64,000 nucleotides of DNA, taken from Haliscomenobacter hydrossis DSM 1100 (lineage in GTDB: Bacteria; Bacteroidota; Bacteroidia; Chitinophagales; Saprospiraceae). Positions 33,717-42,274 of this stretch are shown in pieces; the first letter of the stretch is position 1, and each line of letters opens with the position of its first letter. The DNA lies in assembly GCF_000212735.1 (NCBI RefSeq), contig NC_015510.1, positions 1,736,001-1,800,000 on the forward strand, given 5' to 3'. The position numbers and the translations under genes are program-made. The notes beneath the pieces were generated by a model. That model made no database searches. It was not told where the DNA came from and saw nothing but the letters and a program-made list of their open reading frames with translations.

Positions 33717-33746
33717 GGCCCATCGTTTTCAAGCTTTAGAGCATGT

Positions 33747-36700
33747 TTAAAAATCTTCGTCGGGTCCCAATTCCTCCAGTAGATCCTCCAGGGAAATATC
33801 GCCCAGGGTATACCGATCCAGGTGGTATTGCAGTTTGCCCGCTGCCTTGTCCACCGCTTGTTCGTTGATGTCCCACTCTTCAAGGGTCGTGAGGTAAAAA
33901 TCCACGACCACGTCAATTGCGGGCAGTTGGGTAATGGCGCGGTGGGTGTTTTTATCCTGTCGGAAAAGTAATTCCAGTAACTTTTCTACCAGATAAGTAA
34001 GGATCAGCGGTTGTTCAGTCCGATTGGGAAGATTGGTCTTTTTGAGCAATTCACGGTGCTCATTGGCCACCACCAAGAGGTTTTCCATCAGAATTTGTAA
34101 AACGACAAATGGTGGGCGCCACTGCCCCGATTTTTGATCCATGGCACTGAGGATACAATCCAATACACGGAACACAAAATCGTCTTTCAAAAAATCGGGA
34201 AGTGCAATGGATTGCTCCTGAACGAATTCGATAAGTTCCAACATTTGTTCCTCCGAAATCATCCGCGACCATCGCCCATTGCTGCGCTCCGCCGAAATGG
34301 CGAGCACAATTTGCTGTAGCCCTTCCACCAACAGGTGTTTGGGGTTTTCGATCCGGGTATCCAAAACCGCTTCGAGGTTATCGGCGCTGTTTTCCAAAAT
34401 CATGCTCAGGATTTTGGCACCAATATTCGGGTGATCTACACTCAGCAGGTGGATGGCAGCCGAACTGTCGGCCAGAATATCGGCCAGGTTTGGTTTGCCC
34501 ATCACCAACTCGGGGTGTTGCCCAATGGCGTATTGAGCCGCTTCCAGCAAATCCTCCACCAAATCACGGTCAAATCCTTTGGAAAAATCAATTCCCGCCG
34601 CTTTGGAAAGAATCAACTCCAACAAAGCCAGCCCTTTCGCGTCGGGGTTTTCGGCCAGGATCACGTCAAAGACGAATTCCAGCAGGTCGATGAGCAACTT
34701 GGGTTTGTCCACCGCAGCTCCTTCCGAAGGAGGAAAGACACAGTTGAGCACCAGATCCAATACTTTTTCGAGGATCGCATGCTCCGATTGGCCATCCGCC
34801 CAACGGATTTTTTCCAACAATTTTCTACTGCGCGAAACACCCCGCAAGACCACATCCAGCAGGTATTCAAAAGTTTGAGCATTGAGCCGCTGACCCGGGG
34901 GTACTTTTTGCATGGCGCGGAGCGATAAGTCCAGCACCTCGCGCAGCAAACTGTTTTGGTTCACTTTATCAGTAATCCAGGCGGGGTTTTGTACCACTTC
35001 ATCCAGCAAGAATTCGGTCAACTGAATCAACTGTTCGGGGGTAAACCGCGGTTTCCAGCGTCCCAGCGGAGGCTCCGCACCAAAGGATTGGAGGATTTCC
35101 CGCAGCGCCACCACCAGCAGGTATTCAACATCATCGATCTGGTCGGCTTCTACTAAAAGTTCGATGTTGTCGGCGGTTTTGATCAGTACCAAACGGACGA
35201 TTTCCGACAACAAACCCGGTTGATGGATGCCCGCTTTATTGACTGCTTCTGCCACCCCGCCAATGATTCTTTGCAGCGCTACATCGTCAACAATCAAATC
35301 GGGGTGCTGGGTGAAAAGGATGAGCGCGGCCTCCACGATATCGTCGGCAAGTGGGCGGTTGAACCCTTCCGAGAAGTCGATCCCGGTTTCGGGTGAAACC
35401 AGAATTTTGACCACCACCAGGCCCAAGCGGTTGGGGTATTCTGCTACCACCACGTCCATGACGTATTCAAAAATCTCTTGCAAAAGTTTAACCCGTTCAA
35501 CGCCAAGGTTGGTCTTGCCATCAAAGACCGAGGCAAAGATGAGGTCGAGAATTTTATTCAAAATGGTCGTGGTCTCGTCACTGGATCCCCAATTGATCGT
35601 TTCCAAAACCGATTTACTCTTAATGACAGCCCGGATGTTGAGTTGGATCAACATTTCTACCACCTCCCAGCGTAGGCGTTGCTCTTTGGGCACCTTATCC
35701 AAAGCCTGGAACGTAATGCTGAGTACTTCTGCCAAAAGTGAGTCGCGGCGTACTTTGTCGGTCACTAAACTAGGATGCTGTACGACGTCATCCAGCAAAT
35801 CGCCCACCAGATTGATCATTTGGGTTTTGGACAAACGTGGCCGCCAGGCACCGTTGTTGGAGGGTTGGGCCAGTACGCTCAGGATGTGCTGTACGGCATT
35901 GACCAACAGGTGTTGGGCTTCGTCTTCTTCAATTTCCCACACCAGATAGAGGTTTCCCGCAGTATGATCGAGTACCAGGCGCAGAATTTCGGGCAACAAA
36001 TCGGGGCGCTGAATGCCCGAACGGGCCACGGCTGAGCTTACGCCACTTACGATTTCTTGTACCCCGCGTTGGTGGGTCAAGAGTTCGGGGTATTCGGCCA
36101 ACACGCTCAATGAAGCGCGGACAATTTGATCCAGGGCTTCCACCGTGAGTACCCGCCGCAAACTGATGCTGTCCGAGTCTTTGTCTAAAATGATGTTCAG
36201 CAGGGTAAGCCCCGTCTGTTGGATCAAGGCAGAGCTTGCTTCCGGGGTGCCCAACACGGTTGAAGGAGCCGAAAACACGTAATGTCCCGCGTTTTTGATC
36301 AAACTGCTGAGCAACAATTGACCCCAGCGCACGGTGGCGTGGTAGTCAGCCGAGTCGCTGCTGGCGGTGCGGGCAAGGAGGTCTTTGGCCATGCCATTGG
36401 CCGTGGCTTTGATGAAGAGTTGAAACTGTTCATCATTGGCTACGGTACTGCTCAGTTCACTGAGGCTTTCGGCGGCGCCGATGAACAGCTTGGGCAAAAT
36501 GTCTTTGGCCAAGGTTCTTTTCAGGTCATCCGTTTCGGCAATCTCAATGTCGTCAAAACCATCCAGGAATTGCTTCAGCGCACGGCCATAAGAGGATTCC
36601 AGGTTGAGCGCTCCGGGTACGTTGTTGAAGTAGTCGATGCCGATTTCCACCAAACTCCCCGCCACCAATTGCAGCGCCGAAGGTTGTGGCGACTTGCCTT

Positions 36701-37106
36701 TCTCCCATTGCCGGATTTTGAGCAAAGCAATCACATCTTCGGTATTGATGCCCCCATCCTGGATTTTGGACTCGTCGTTGCCGTTGCGCACCATCCGGAA
36801 AAAGGTTTTGTAGTACTCCAGGTACTCTTCCTTTTCTCCATCCGGCAAACCCTGATTCAGGCTTTTTTGATGCAAGGTATTGAGGTGCTCCAACTGGTTT
36901 AAAAATTGGCGGCCATTGTCTTCTCCTTCCCGTTGAAAAAATCGATCGGCAGAAAGAATATCCAGGGTCGTATCAAACTTGGGCAATGGCAGCACCAGGC
37001 TTTTGGCACGAATGCTGTTGGCATAGGCTTTTTGAATGTTCCGCCCCAGTCTGATGGCGGAATTTATGGTAAAAACGATGGCTTCGGATGGCAGATTTGG
37101 CAACAT
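33747..37106 (-). CDS. Giant alpha-helical repeat protein of unknown function
   Basis: An 1119-residue protein starting MLPNLPSEAIVFTINSAIRL, with no signal peptide or membrane span. It appears to be built from about three large units of about 245 residues, each with the same landmarks in order: LLPEILRLVLDHTAGNLYL / LLSEIVRLVLIKTADNIEL / IGAKILSMILENSADNLEA, then LLVxALxxIL, then an NGRW- or GRWKP-type block, then LSKTQMINLVGDLLDDVV-type helices, and IDFSEGFNR / IDFSKGFDR. It looks like a HEAT/ARM-like solenoid. I do not recognise a family. The open frame continues to 37166 only through a heptamer repeat. Confidence 0.7.
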   Translation of the reverse strand: MLPNLPSEAIVFTINSAIRLGRNIQKAYANSIRAKSLVLPLPKFDTTLDILSADRFFQREGEDNGRQFLNQLEHLNTLHQKSLNQGLPDGEKEEYLEYYKTFFRMVRNGNDESKIQDGGINTEDVIALLKIRQWEKGKSPQPSALQLVAGSLVEIGIDYFNNVPGALNLESSYGRALKQFLDGFDDIEIAETDDLKRTLAKDILPKLFIGAAESLSELSSTVANDEQFQLFIKATANGMAKDLLARTASSDSADYHATVRWGQLLLSSLIKNAGHYVFSAPSTVLGTPEASSALIQQTGLTLLNIILDKDSDSISLRRVLTVEALDQIVRASLSVLAEYPELLTHQRGVQEIVSGVSSAVARSGIQRPDLLPEILRLVLDHTAGNLYLVWEIEEDEAQHLLVNAVQHILSVLAQPSNNGAWRPRLSKTQMINLVGDLLDDVVQHPSLVTDKVRRDSLLAEVLSITFQALDKVPKEQRLRWEVVEMLIQLNIRAVIKSKSVLETINWGSSDETTTILNKILDLIFASVFDGKTNLGVERVKLLQEIFEYVMDVVVAEYPNRLGLVVVKILVSPETGIDFSEGFNRPLADDIVEAALILFTQHPDLIVDDVALQRIIGGVAEAVNKAGIHQPGLLSEIVRLVLIKTADNIELLVEADQIDDVEYLLVVALREILQSFGAEPPLGRWKPRFTPEQLIQLTEFLLDEVVQNPAWITDKVNQNSLLREVLDLSLRAMQKVPPGQRLNAQTFEYLLDVVLRGVSRSRKLLEKIRWADGQSEHAILEKVLDLVLNCVFPPSEGAAVDKPKLLIDLLEFVFDVILAENPDAKGLALLELILSKAAGIDFSKGFDRDLVEDLLEAAQYAIGQHPELVMGKPNLADILADSSAAIHLLSVDHPNIGAKILSMILENSADNLEAVLDTRIENPKHLLVEGLQQIVLAISAERSNGRWSRMISEEQMLELIEFVQEQSIALPDFLKDDFVFRVLDCILSAMDQKSGQWRPPFVVLQILMENLLVVANEHRELLKKTNLPNRTEQPLILTYLVEKLLELLFRQDKNTHRAITQLPAIDVVVDFYLTTLEEWDINEQAVDKAAGKLQYHLDRYTLGDISLEDLLEELGPDEDF

Positions 37107-37113
37107 TTCTTTT

Positions 37114-37212
37114 AGGGTTCGGGGGGTTTGGGGGTTCGGGGGTTCGAGGGTTCGAAGGTTCCACAAATTTAGTGCAACCCTGGAACCCCCGAACCCTCGA
37201 ACCCCCGAACCC
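37114..37212. repeat. GGTTCGG-family heptamer hairpin
   Basis: About seven GGTTCGG/GGTTCGA units (37114-37159), a spacer, and the inverted set (37176-37212) lie between the GNAT gene and the giant helical gene. The repeat stays open in the giant gene's frame and falsely lengthens it by 20 codons. Confidence 0.85.
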
Positions 37213-37218
37213 TCTTTG

Positions 37219-37779
37219 TTACTTAAGTAGGCCGAAAATCATTAAATCGACCCATTCTCCACTGGGGCGGCGGTATTCAGCACGGATGTCCCCTTCTCTC
37301 AAAAAACCTACTTTCCGTGCCAGGCGCTGCGCGGCAAAATTGTCACTTTCGGTGCGCACTACCAATTTATTGAGTTGCAATTGGTGAAAAACGAAGTGGA
37401 TCACTTTTTGCAACACCTCAGTCATGATGCCTTTCTGGTGGCGTGTTTTGTCCAAAAACAAGTACAATTCACCCTTGGAACAGCTCCAATCAATGTCTGC
37501 AATGCGGACCAGGCCGATGGGTACGGCGGATTCTTTGTCCCATACACCCAGGCAATATTCAGTTTGGGTGAGCCAGGCGGCCAGTTTTTGGCGTACAAAA
37601 AACTCAATATTGTCCTGATTGGGGATCTGGTCTACAATGGGGGGATAACGACTTTCGAGTTGATCCAAATTCTCCTGAAAGAGCTTAAAGTAGTTCTGCC
37701 CATCGTTTTCACGAAAACGACGCACGACAGTACGGTGGGTAATCAGTGCTGTTTCAACCGTTAACAAATGCTGAAGCAT
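37219..37779 (-). CDS. GNAT-family N-acetyltransferase (RimJ/RimL-like)
   Basis: A 186-residue acetyltransferase. The acetyl-CoA binding region has KTRHQKGIMTEVLQKVIHF in place of the usual Q/R-x-x-G-x-G/A loop, and the C-terminal NFAAQRLARKVGFLREGDIR is the standard RimJ/RimL ending. N-terminal RRFRENDGQNYFKLFQENLD fits the same subgroup, which acetylates ribosomal protein N-termini, other proteins or small amines. The target is unknown. It is monocistronic on the minus strand and separated from the giant gene upstream of nothing else by a heptamer hairpin. Confidence 0.85.
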   Translation of the reverse strand: MLQHLLTVETALITHRTVVRRFRENDGQNYFKLFQENLDQLESRYPPIVDQIPNQDNIEFFVRQKLAAWLTQTEYCLGVWDKESAVPIGLVRIADIDWSCSKGELYLFLDKTRHQKGIMTEVLQKVIHFVFHQLQLNKLVVRTESDNFAAQRLARKVGFLREGDIRAEYRRPSGEWVDLMIFGLLK

Positions 37780-37913
37780 AGGTTTATGTTTATAAAAACC
37801 ACCCTTGTGGTCACGCTTTGTTGAGGATATTCACTTCCGCTTAAGGCAGTGCATCAATGGATACTGCCTTGGGCTGGGTGTAAAAATAAAGATTTCTTGC
37901 GTCGCAAATTATG

Positions 37914-37921
37914 TATTTTTG
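37914..37921 (+). promoter_or_regulatory. Probable -7 element of the cyclase promoter
   Basis: TATTTTTG matches TAnnTTTG exactly and lies 22 bases before the ATG at 37943. No well-spaced -33 TTTG was found. Confidence 0.4.
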
Positions 37922-37942
37922 CACCCACGCCGTAAAAGTCTT

Positions 37943-39076
37943 ATGAAAGAACAGTATACCAGAAGGTTTCGCATCAAACTGAACCAATTGTTCTGGATCA
38001 TCATCTGGTGGACCCTTTTGGGGGCTTTGGACGCGTTGGGAGCCTATTCGCTCTCGGCGGGTTGGTCGATACGTGATACAGGAGTCGCACGTTTTGTGCT
38101 GTTTAATACCCTTTCGGCATTTTTTTCCAGCATCATCTCTGGCGGTTTCCTGGTGTTTTTCCTACGCGATCGATTCACCATGAAATCCTTTGGCTTCGCG
38201 TTGCTGATTTCAAGCTTTGTCATTTCCGTGCTCAACTTTGGTGTTTTTTTATTGACCCACGGCATTTTGCTGAGCATCCGTTATGGCCAAAATGGACTCG
38301 ACCCCGAGGTACTGGCACGCAGCACCAGCCTGTTTGACCAGCCGTTTTACATCAAAATTCTCATCTTCTGGTCCATCGTGGCCTTTATCACCACCATTGC
38401 CTTACATGTAAATGAGAAATACGGTCAAGGAGTTTTGATCAAAATGTTGCTGGGGCATTACCACCGCCCCCGGGAGGAGGAACGAATTTTTATGTTTGTC
38501 GACATCAAAGGTTCTACGGCCATTGCCGAGCAATTGGGACACGTGCAGTTTTTCAATTTTTTGAACGACTTCTTCCGCGATGTCACCAATCCGATTGTGG
38601 ATACTGCTGGCGAAATTTACCAATACGTCGGCGACGAAATCGTGATTTCCTGGGACATGAAGCGAGGGCTCAACAACGCCAACTGCATCCGCTGTTTTTT
38701 CCGCATGCAGGAGCTCATCCTCCGCCGTTCAGGCTTTTACCGCGACAAATACGGCGTAGCGCCAGAGTTCAAAGCCGGATTACACTGCGGCGTAGTCACC
38801 ACCGGGGAAATTGGAGTGATCAAAAAAGACATCGTTTTTTCGGGCGATACTATGAATACCACTGCGCGTATCCAGGCGGTGTGCAACAAGTTTCGGGTAC
38901 GGATGCTGCTGAGTAAAAATTTGTTGGAAAAACTGGATCTGCCGCCGCTGCAATACCATCCCAAGCGCGTGGGGGTATTTGAACTGAAAGGCAAAAAGCA
39001 GTTGGTGGAGTTGTATACGTTTGAAGAGGCGATGGAGCCGCGGTATGTGGGGGATGGGGGGATTTCGGCGACGTGA
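37943..39076 (+). CDS. Membrane-bound adenylate/guanylate cyclase (class III)
   Basis: A 377-residue protein. Four hydrophobic spans fill residues about 15-155 (LFWIIIWWTLLGALDALGAY and others). From about residue 180 a class III cyclase domain follows: IFMFVDIKGSTAIAEQLG supplies the first metal-binding Asp, YVGDEIVISW the second, and DTMNTTARIQAVCNK the ribose/transition-state block. It makes cAMP or cGMP from the nucleotide triphosphate; substrate choice is not decided here. The four-span membrane module is common in Bacteroidota cyclases. The start at 37943 follows a good -7 element; the longer frame to 37805 overlaps it. Confidence 0.88.
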   Translation: MKEQYTRRFRIKLNQLFWIIIWWTLLGALDALGAYSLSAGWSIRDTGVARFVLFNTLSAFFSSIISGGFLVFFLRDRFTMKSFGFALLISSFVISVLNFGVFLLTHGILLSIRYGQNGLDPEVLARSTSLFDQPFYIKILIFWSIVAFITTIALHVNEKYGQGVLIKMLLGHYHRPREEERIFMFVDIKGSTAIAEQLGHVQFFNFLNDFFRDVTNPIVDTAGEIYQYVGDEIVISWDMKRGLNNANCIRCFFRMQELILRRSGFYRDKYGVAPEFKAGLHCGVVTTGEIGVIKKDIVFSGDTMNTTARIQAVCNKFRVRMLLSKNLLEKLDLPPLQYHPKRVGVFELKGKKQLVELYTFEEAMEPRYVGDGGISAT

Positions 39077-39087
39077 ATGGCTGTCAT

Positions 39088-39432
39088 TTATGCCGTCGCG
39101 AATCCTGAAAAATGCCGAGACAAAGGATGAATAAACCCTAATACAATATCCTCTTTGATAACTCCATGCTCCATCAGATAATCCACTACTTCCCATTCGG
39201 TATTGTTGCATTGCATCCAGATTTTCCCATCAATGATATCGAAGTGAAAAATGGGGCCAAATGCATAGTGATGATTATTCCACCCAATAGCGAGCAACTG
39301 AAAACTGTTGTTTTCTTTATCGATTAATATCCGATGTTTTATCCTGGAATCAGGTTGGTTTCCTCCAGACTCTTCATTATAATGTTGGAGAAATTGGATG
39401 ATGACATCCTGGTATTTTTTTACTTTATCCAT
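39088..39432 (-). CDS. xisI: XisI-family protein
   Basis: A 114-residue protein matching XisI (fdxN element excision controlling factor): MDKVKKYQDVIIQFLQHYNE, a middle RHRILIDKENNSFQLL-like strand (here KHRILIDKENNSFQLL), and NNTEWEVVDYLMEHGVIKEDIVLGF. In Anabaena the XisH/XisI pair is needed for excision of the fdxN element together with a recombinase, but solitary pairs like this are widespread without such an element. The start overlaps the end of xisH by 13 bases, so the two are coupled. Confidence 0.9.
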   Translation of the reverse strand: MDKVKKYQDVIIQFLQHYNEESGGNQPDSRIKHRILIDKENNSFQLLAIGWNNHHYAFGPIFHFDIIDGKIWMQCNNTEWEVVDYLMEHGVIKEDIVLGFIHPLSRHFSGFATA

Positions 39433-39908
39433 TGCACAATAGTTTTTTCAAAAGGATTATAAACCACAACTTTGGCTTGAATCCGCTCAAGTGATCTTTG
39501 GATTAAGGGTTGTTGAAAAAATCGAATCCAGATGTCCAAAGGTACCGCGAGAAATAATATGCGTGAAGGATCATTGAACTCCAATGCGACACTGTAGTCA
39601 TTGAATTGCCCTACTGCTCGATGAAATTCATTGATTGTTGAAGGTCCTACAAAACTTTTAACTTCTACAGCAATCAGTTTTTCATCCTTTTGAGCTGCAA
39701 TTAATGGCTCAGCTCCGAAATCAATCTCATAACCTATTTCGCCTATATTTACGCGATAAGGGTCATCAGTAATCACCCACCCATCTTTCTCCAAAGCTTC
39801 TCGAACATTATCGTGGTAAAATCTTTCGCCATACCTTAGTTTTACTTCTTGAGCAAAAATACAAGTTTTTGTCCAAGCAATCAATAGCTCAATCAATAGC
39901 TCGTTCAC
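39420..39908 (-). CDS. xisH: XisH-family protein, 5' end probably frameshifted
   Basis: About 162 residues. The body matches XisH: YHDNVREALEKDGWVITDDP, EIDFGAEPLIAAQ, IAVEVKSFVGPSTINEFH and QWIK at the end; the D...E-x-K pattern is nuclease-like. Typical family members start close to MAKD-YHD. Such a start exists at 39832 but in another frame: ATGGCGAAAGATTTTACC needs one more T in the run (39818-39821) to read MAKDFYHDNV. As given, translation must begin at a GTG (39908, overlapping the VWA stop as GTGA) or TTG (39917), adding about 26 unrelated residues. Either a real single-base loss or a sequencing error. Confidence 0.75.
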   Translation of the reverse strand: MNELLIELLIAWTKTCIFAQEVKLRYGERFYHDNVREALEKDGWVITDDPYRVNIGEIGYEIDFGAEPLIAAQKDEKLIAVEVKSFVGPSTINEFHRAVGQFNDYSVALEFNDPSRILFLAVPLDIWIRFFQQPLIQRSLERIQAKVVVYNPFEKTIVQWIK

Positions 39909-41122
39909 TCCTCCCAAGCCTTATTCTCGTGCACAAACTTCCGATTCTTCAAACACTTCATGGCCTTGGTCAAACCATCTACCGTCATGGGGAACATCCG
40001 TTTGCCGGTCCATTCGCGGATGACGTTCACTGACTCGTAAAAATCCCACTCGTAATCGGGCAGCGGATTGATCCACACCAGGTGTTTGAAGTGATCACTG
40101 AGGCGTTTGAGCCAGTCCATACCCGGCTCGTCGTTGGAATGCTCAACGCTGCCACCCCGGTAAAAAATCTCGTACGGCGACATGGCAGCATCGCCCACCA
40201 AAACCAGTTTGTAATCACTATTGAATTTATGGATCAATTCCAGGGTGGGGATTTTTTCCCGAAAACGGCGTTTGTTGTCTTTCCAAACCGATTCATAGAC
40301 ACAATTGTGGAAGTAATAAAACTCCAGGTGTTTGAACTCCCATTTGGCCGCTGAAAACAGTTGCTCACACAATTCGATGTGGTCATCCATCGAACCACCG
40401 ACGTCCAGCAGCATCAGCACCTTTACGCGATTTTGTTTGGAAGGGTGCATGGCGATATCCAGCATCCCGGCGTTTTCAGAAGTTTTACGGATGGTGCCAT
40501 CCAGGTCCAGTTCGGTGGGTATTCCTTCTCGGGTCAGGATACGCAGGCGTTTGAGGATGAGTTTGATGTTGCGGGTATTGAGCTCCACCCGGTCGTCCAG
40601 GCCCTTAAAAGCGCGTTGGTCCCACACCTTGATGGCGCTGCGGTTGCCCGCTGCTTCATTGCCCATCCGGAAGCCTTCTGGATTGTAGCCTTTTTGGCCA
40701 AAAGGGGAAGTACCGCCTGTGCCAATCCAGCGATTGCCATTTTGGTGGCGTTCTTTTTGTTGTTCGAGCAATTCTTTGAGGCGATCCATCAGTGCATCCA
40801 GTCCACCGAGTTTTTCAATGGCGGCTTTTTCTTCATCGCTGAGGTTGCGCAGCCACTGTTTTTCGAGCCAATCGGCGGGGATTTCGGTAGCGAGCAGGGC
40901 TTGCGCCAGGTTGTCGATGCCCCGAAAATATTGGCTAAACAACAGGTCGAAACGATCGAGATGTGCTTCCTGCTTGACCAAAACCGCTTTGCTCAAGGCA
41001 TAAAAATCTTCAATGGCATAGGCCCCAATCTCTTTCTGCAAGGCCTCCAGCAGGGCCAGGTACTCGTGTAAGCTGACCGGAATGCCGTGTTTGCGCAGTG
41101 CGTAGAAGAAGCTGAAAAACAT
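39905..41122 (-). CDS. VWA-domain protein (CoxE/YehP-like)
   Basis: A 405-residue cytoplasmic protein. Residues 1-190 are helical and include the conserved FFYALRKHGIPVSLHEYLAL start and QYFRGIDNLAQALL. Residues about 225-400 are a von Willebrand A fold beginning VKVLMLLDVGGSMDDH. The metal site reads D-V-G-G-S rather than the usual D-x-S-x-S, so one Ser ligand is replaced by Gly. Relatives work with MoxR-type AAA+ ATPases in metal-centre insertion; no MoxR gene is adjacent. The stop overlaps the likely GTG start of xisH. Confidence 0.85.
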   Translation of the reverse strand: MFFSFFYALRKHGIPVSLHEYLALLEALQKEIGAYAIEDFYALSKAVLVKQEAHLDRFDLLFSQYFRGIDNLAQALLATEIPADWLEKQWLRNLSDEEKAAIEKLGGLDALMDRLKELLEQQKERHQNGNRWIGTGGTSPFGQKGYNPEGFRMGNEAAGNRSAIKVWDQRAFKGLDDRVELNTRNIKLILKRLRILTREGIPTELDLDGTIRKTSENAGMLDIAMHPSKQNRVKVLMLLDVGGSMDDHIELCEQLFSAAKWEFKHLEFYYFHNCVYESVWKDNKRRFREKIPTLELIHKFNSDYKLVLVGDAAMSPYEIFYRGGSVEHSNDEPGMDWLKRLSDHFKHLVWINPLPDYEWDFYESVNVIREWTGKRMFPMTVDGLTKAMKCLKNRKFVHENKAWEE

Positions 41123-41186
41123 AATGCCGATTTTTATCCTGGATCAAGCTACGGATTATTCGTTAAGAACCAAAAAAAGAACTTAA

Positions 41187-41217
41187 TTTCAACCCGTATT
41201 TTTCTGCTTTAATTTTG
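41187..41217 (+). promoter_or_regulatory. Probable promoter of the xylan gene cluster
   Basis: TTTC (41187-41190) and TAATTTTG (41210-41217) are 19 bases apart. The -7 element ends only 7 bases before the GH43 ATG, so the transcript would begin at or near the start codon. Confidence 0.45.
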
Positions 41218-41224
41218 AATAACG

Positions 41225-42274
41225 ATGACAAACAAACAAAAAACATTCACGCTCATGGCGGCCTTGTGTCTGGCCGTGAGCAGTTACGGCCAATCGGGCA
41301 ATGGCAAACAACCCATCTCTCAGCCTTTGGTTTCCCACATCTACACGGCGGATCCATCTGCACATGTGTTCAAAGGGCGCATCTACATTTACCCTTCGCA
41401 CGACATTGATGCAGCGGTAAAAGAAGACGACGATGGAGGCCATTTCGCCATGCGCGACTACCACATTTTGTCCCTCAAAAAAGTGGGCGGCAAAGTAAAA
41501 GACCACGGCGTGGCCCTCGACATCCAGGACATTCCCTGGGCGGGTCGGCAGCTCTGGGCACCGGATGCAACGTACAAAGACGGGATGTATTACCTCTACT
41601 TTCCGGTGAAAGACAAGCAGGACGTGTTCCGCATTGGGGTCGCGACGAGCAAAAAGCCACAAGGCCCTTTCAAAGCCGAGCCAGAACCCATCAAAGGTGC
41701 TTACAGCATCGATCCCACCGTATTTAAAGACGATGATGGCAGTTTTTACCTCTACTTTGGCGGCATCTGGGGTGGGCAATTGCAGCGCTGGAACAACAAC
41801 CAGTATGATCCCAAAGGAGCATTGCGCAAGGGCAACGAAACGGCAGTTCTGCCCCGCGTAGCCAAACTCAGCGCCGACCTAAAAAGTTTTACCGAAGAGG
41901 TGAAAGAGGTGAAAATCCTGGACAAAGACGGCAAACTTTTCCTCGAAAGCAACAACGACAAACGTTTCTTCGAAGCCGCCTGGATGCACAAGTACAATGG
42001 AAAATACTACTTCTCCTACTCTACCGGCGATACCCACAATCTCTGCTACGCCATTGGCGACAATCCCTACGGCCCATTTACCTACCAGGGCATTGTGCTA
42101 AAACCTGTGCAGGGCTGGACCAACCACCATTCGATCGTTGAACACCAAGGCAAGTGGTACCTGTTTTACCACGATGTACAGCTCTCGGGCAAAACCCACC
42201 TGCGCAATGTCAAAGTGACGGAGCTAAAATACAATCCAGATGGGACGATTCAGACGATTGATGCGTACAAATAG
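41225..42274 (+). CDS. Glycoside hydrolase family 43 (xylosidase/arabinofuranosidase type)
   Basis: A 349-residue secreted enzyme with a signal peptide (MTNKQKTFTLMAALCLAVSS). The five-blade propeller core shows the three GH43 carboxylates: the base Asp43 in TADPSAHVF, the pKa-setting Asp163 in SIDPTVFKDD, and the acid Glu250 in RFFEAAWMHKY. It removes xylose or arabinose units from xylan or arabinoxylan side chains or ends. It overlaps the esterase gene by 14 bases, and a GH10 xylanase follows, so the cluster fits acetylated xylan. A second ATG at 41255 would leave a poor signal peptide. Confidence 0.9.
   Translation: MTNKQKTFTLMAALCLAVSSYGQSGNGKQPISQPLVSHIYTADPSAHVFKGRIYIYPSHDIDAAVKEDDDGGHFAMRDYHILSLKKVGGKVKDHGVALDIQDIPWAGRQLWAPDATYKDGMYYLYFPVKDKQDVFRIGVATSKKPQGPFKAEPEPIKGAYSIDPTVFKDDDGSFYLYFGGIWGGQLQRWNNNQYDPKGALRKGNETAVLPRVAKLSADLKSFTEEVKEVKILDKDGKLFLESNNDKRFFEAAWMHKYNGKYYFSYSTGDTHNLCYAIGDNPYGPFTYQGIVLKPVQGWTNHHSIVEHQGKWYLFYHDVQLSGKTHLRNVKVTELKYNPDGTIQTIDAYK

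Noticed and set aside
39088..39917. An fdxN-type excision element
   Set aside because: XisH and XisI are present, but no recombinase (XisF), attachment repeats or interrupted gene is seen nearby.
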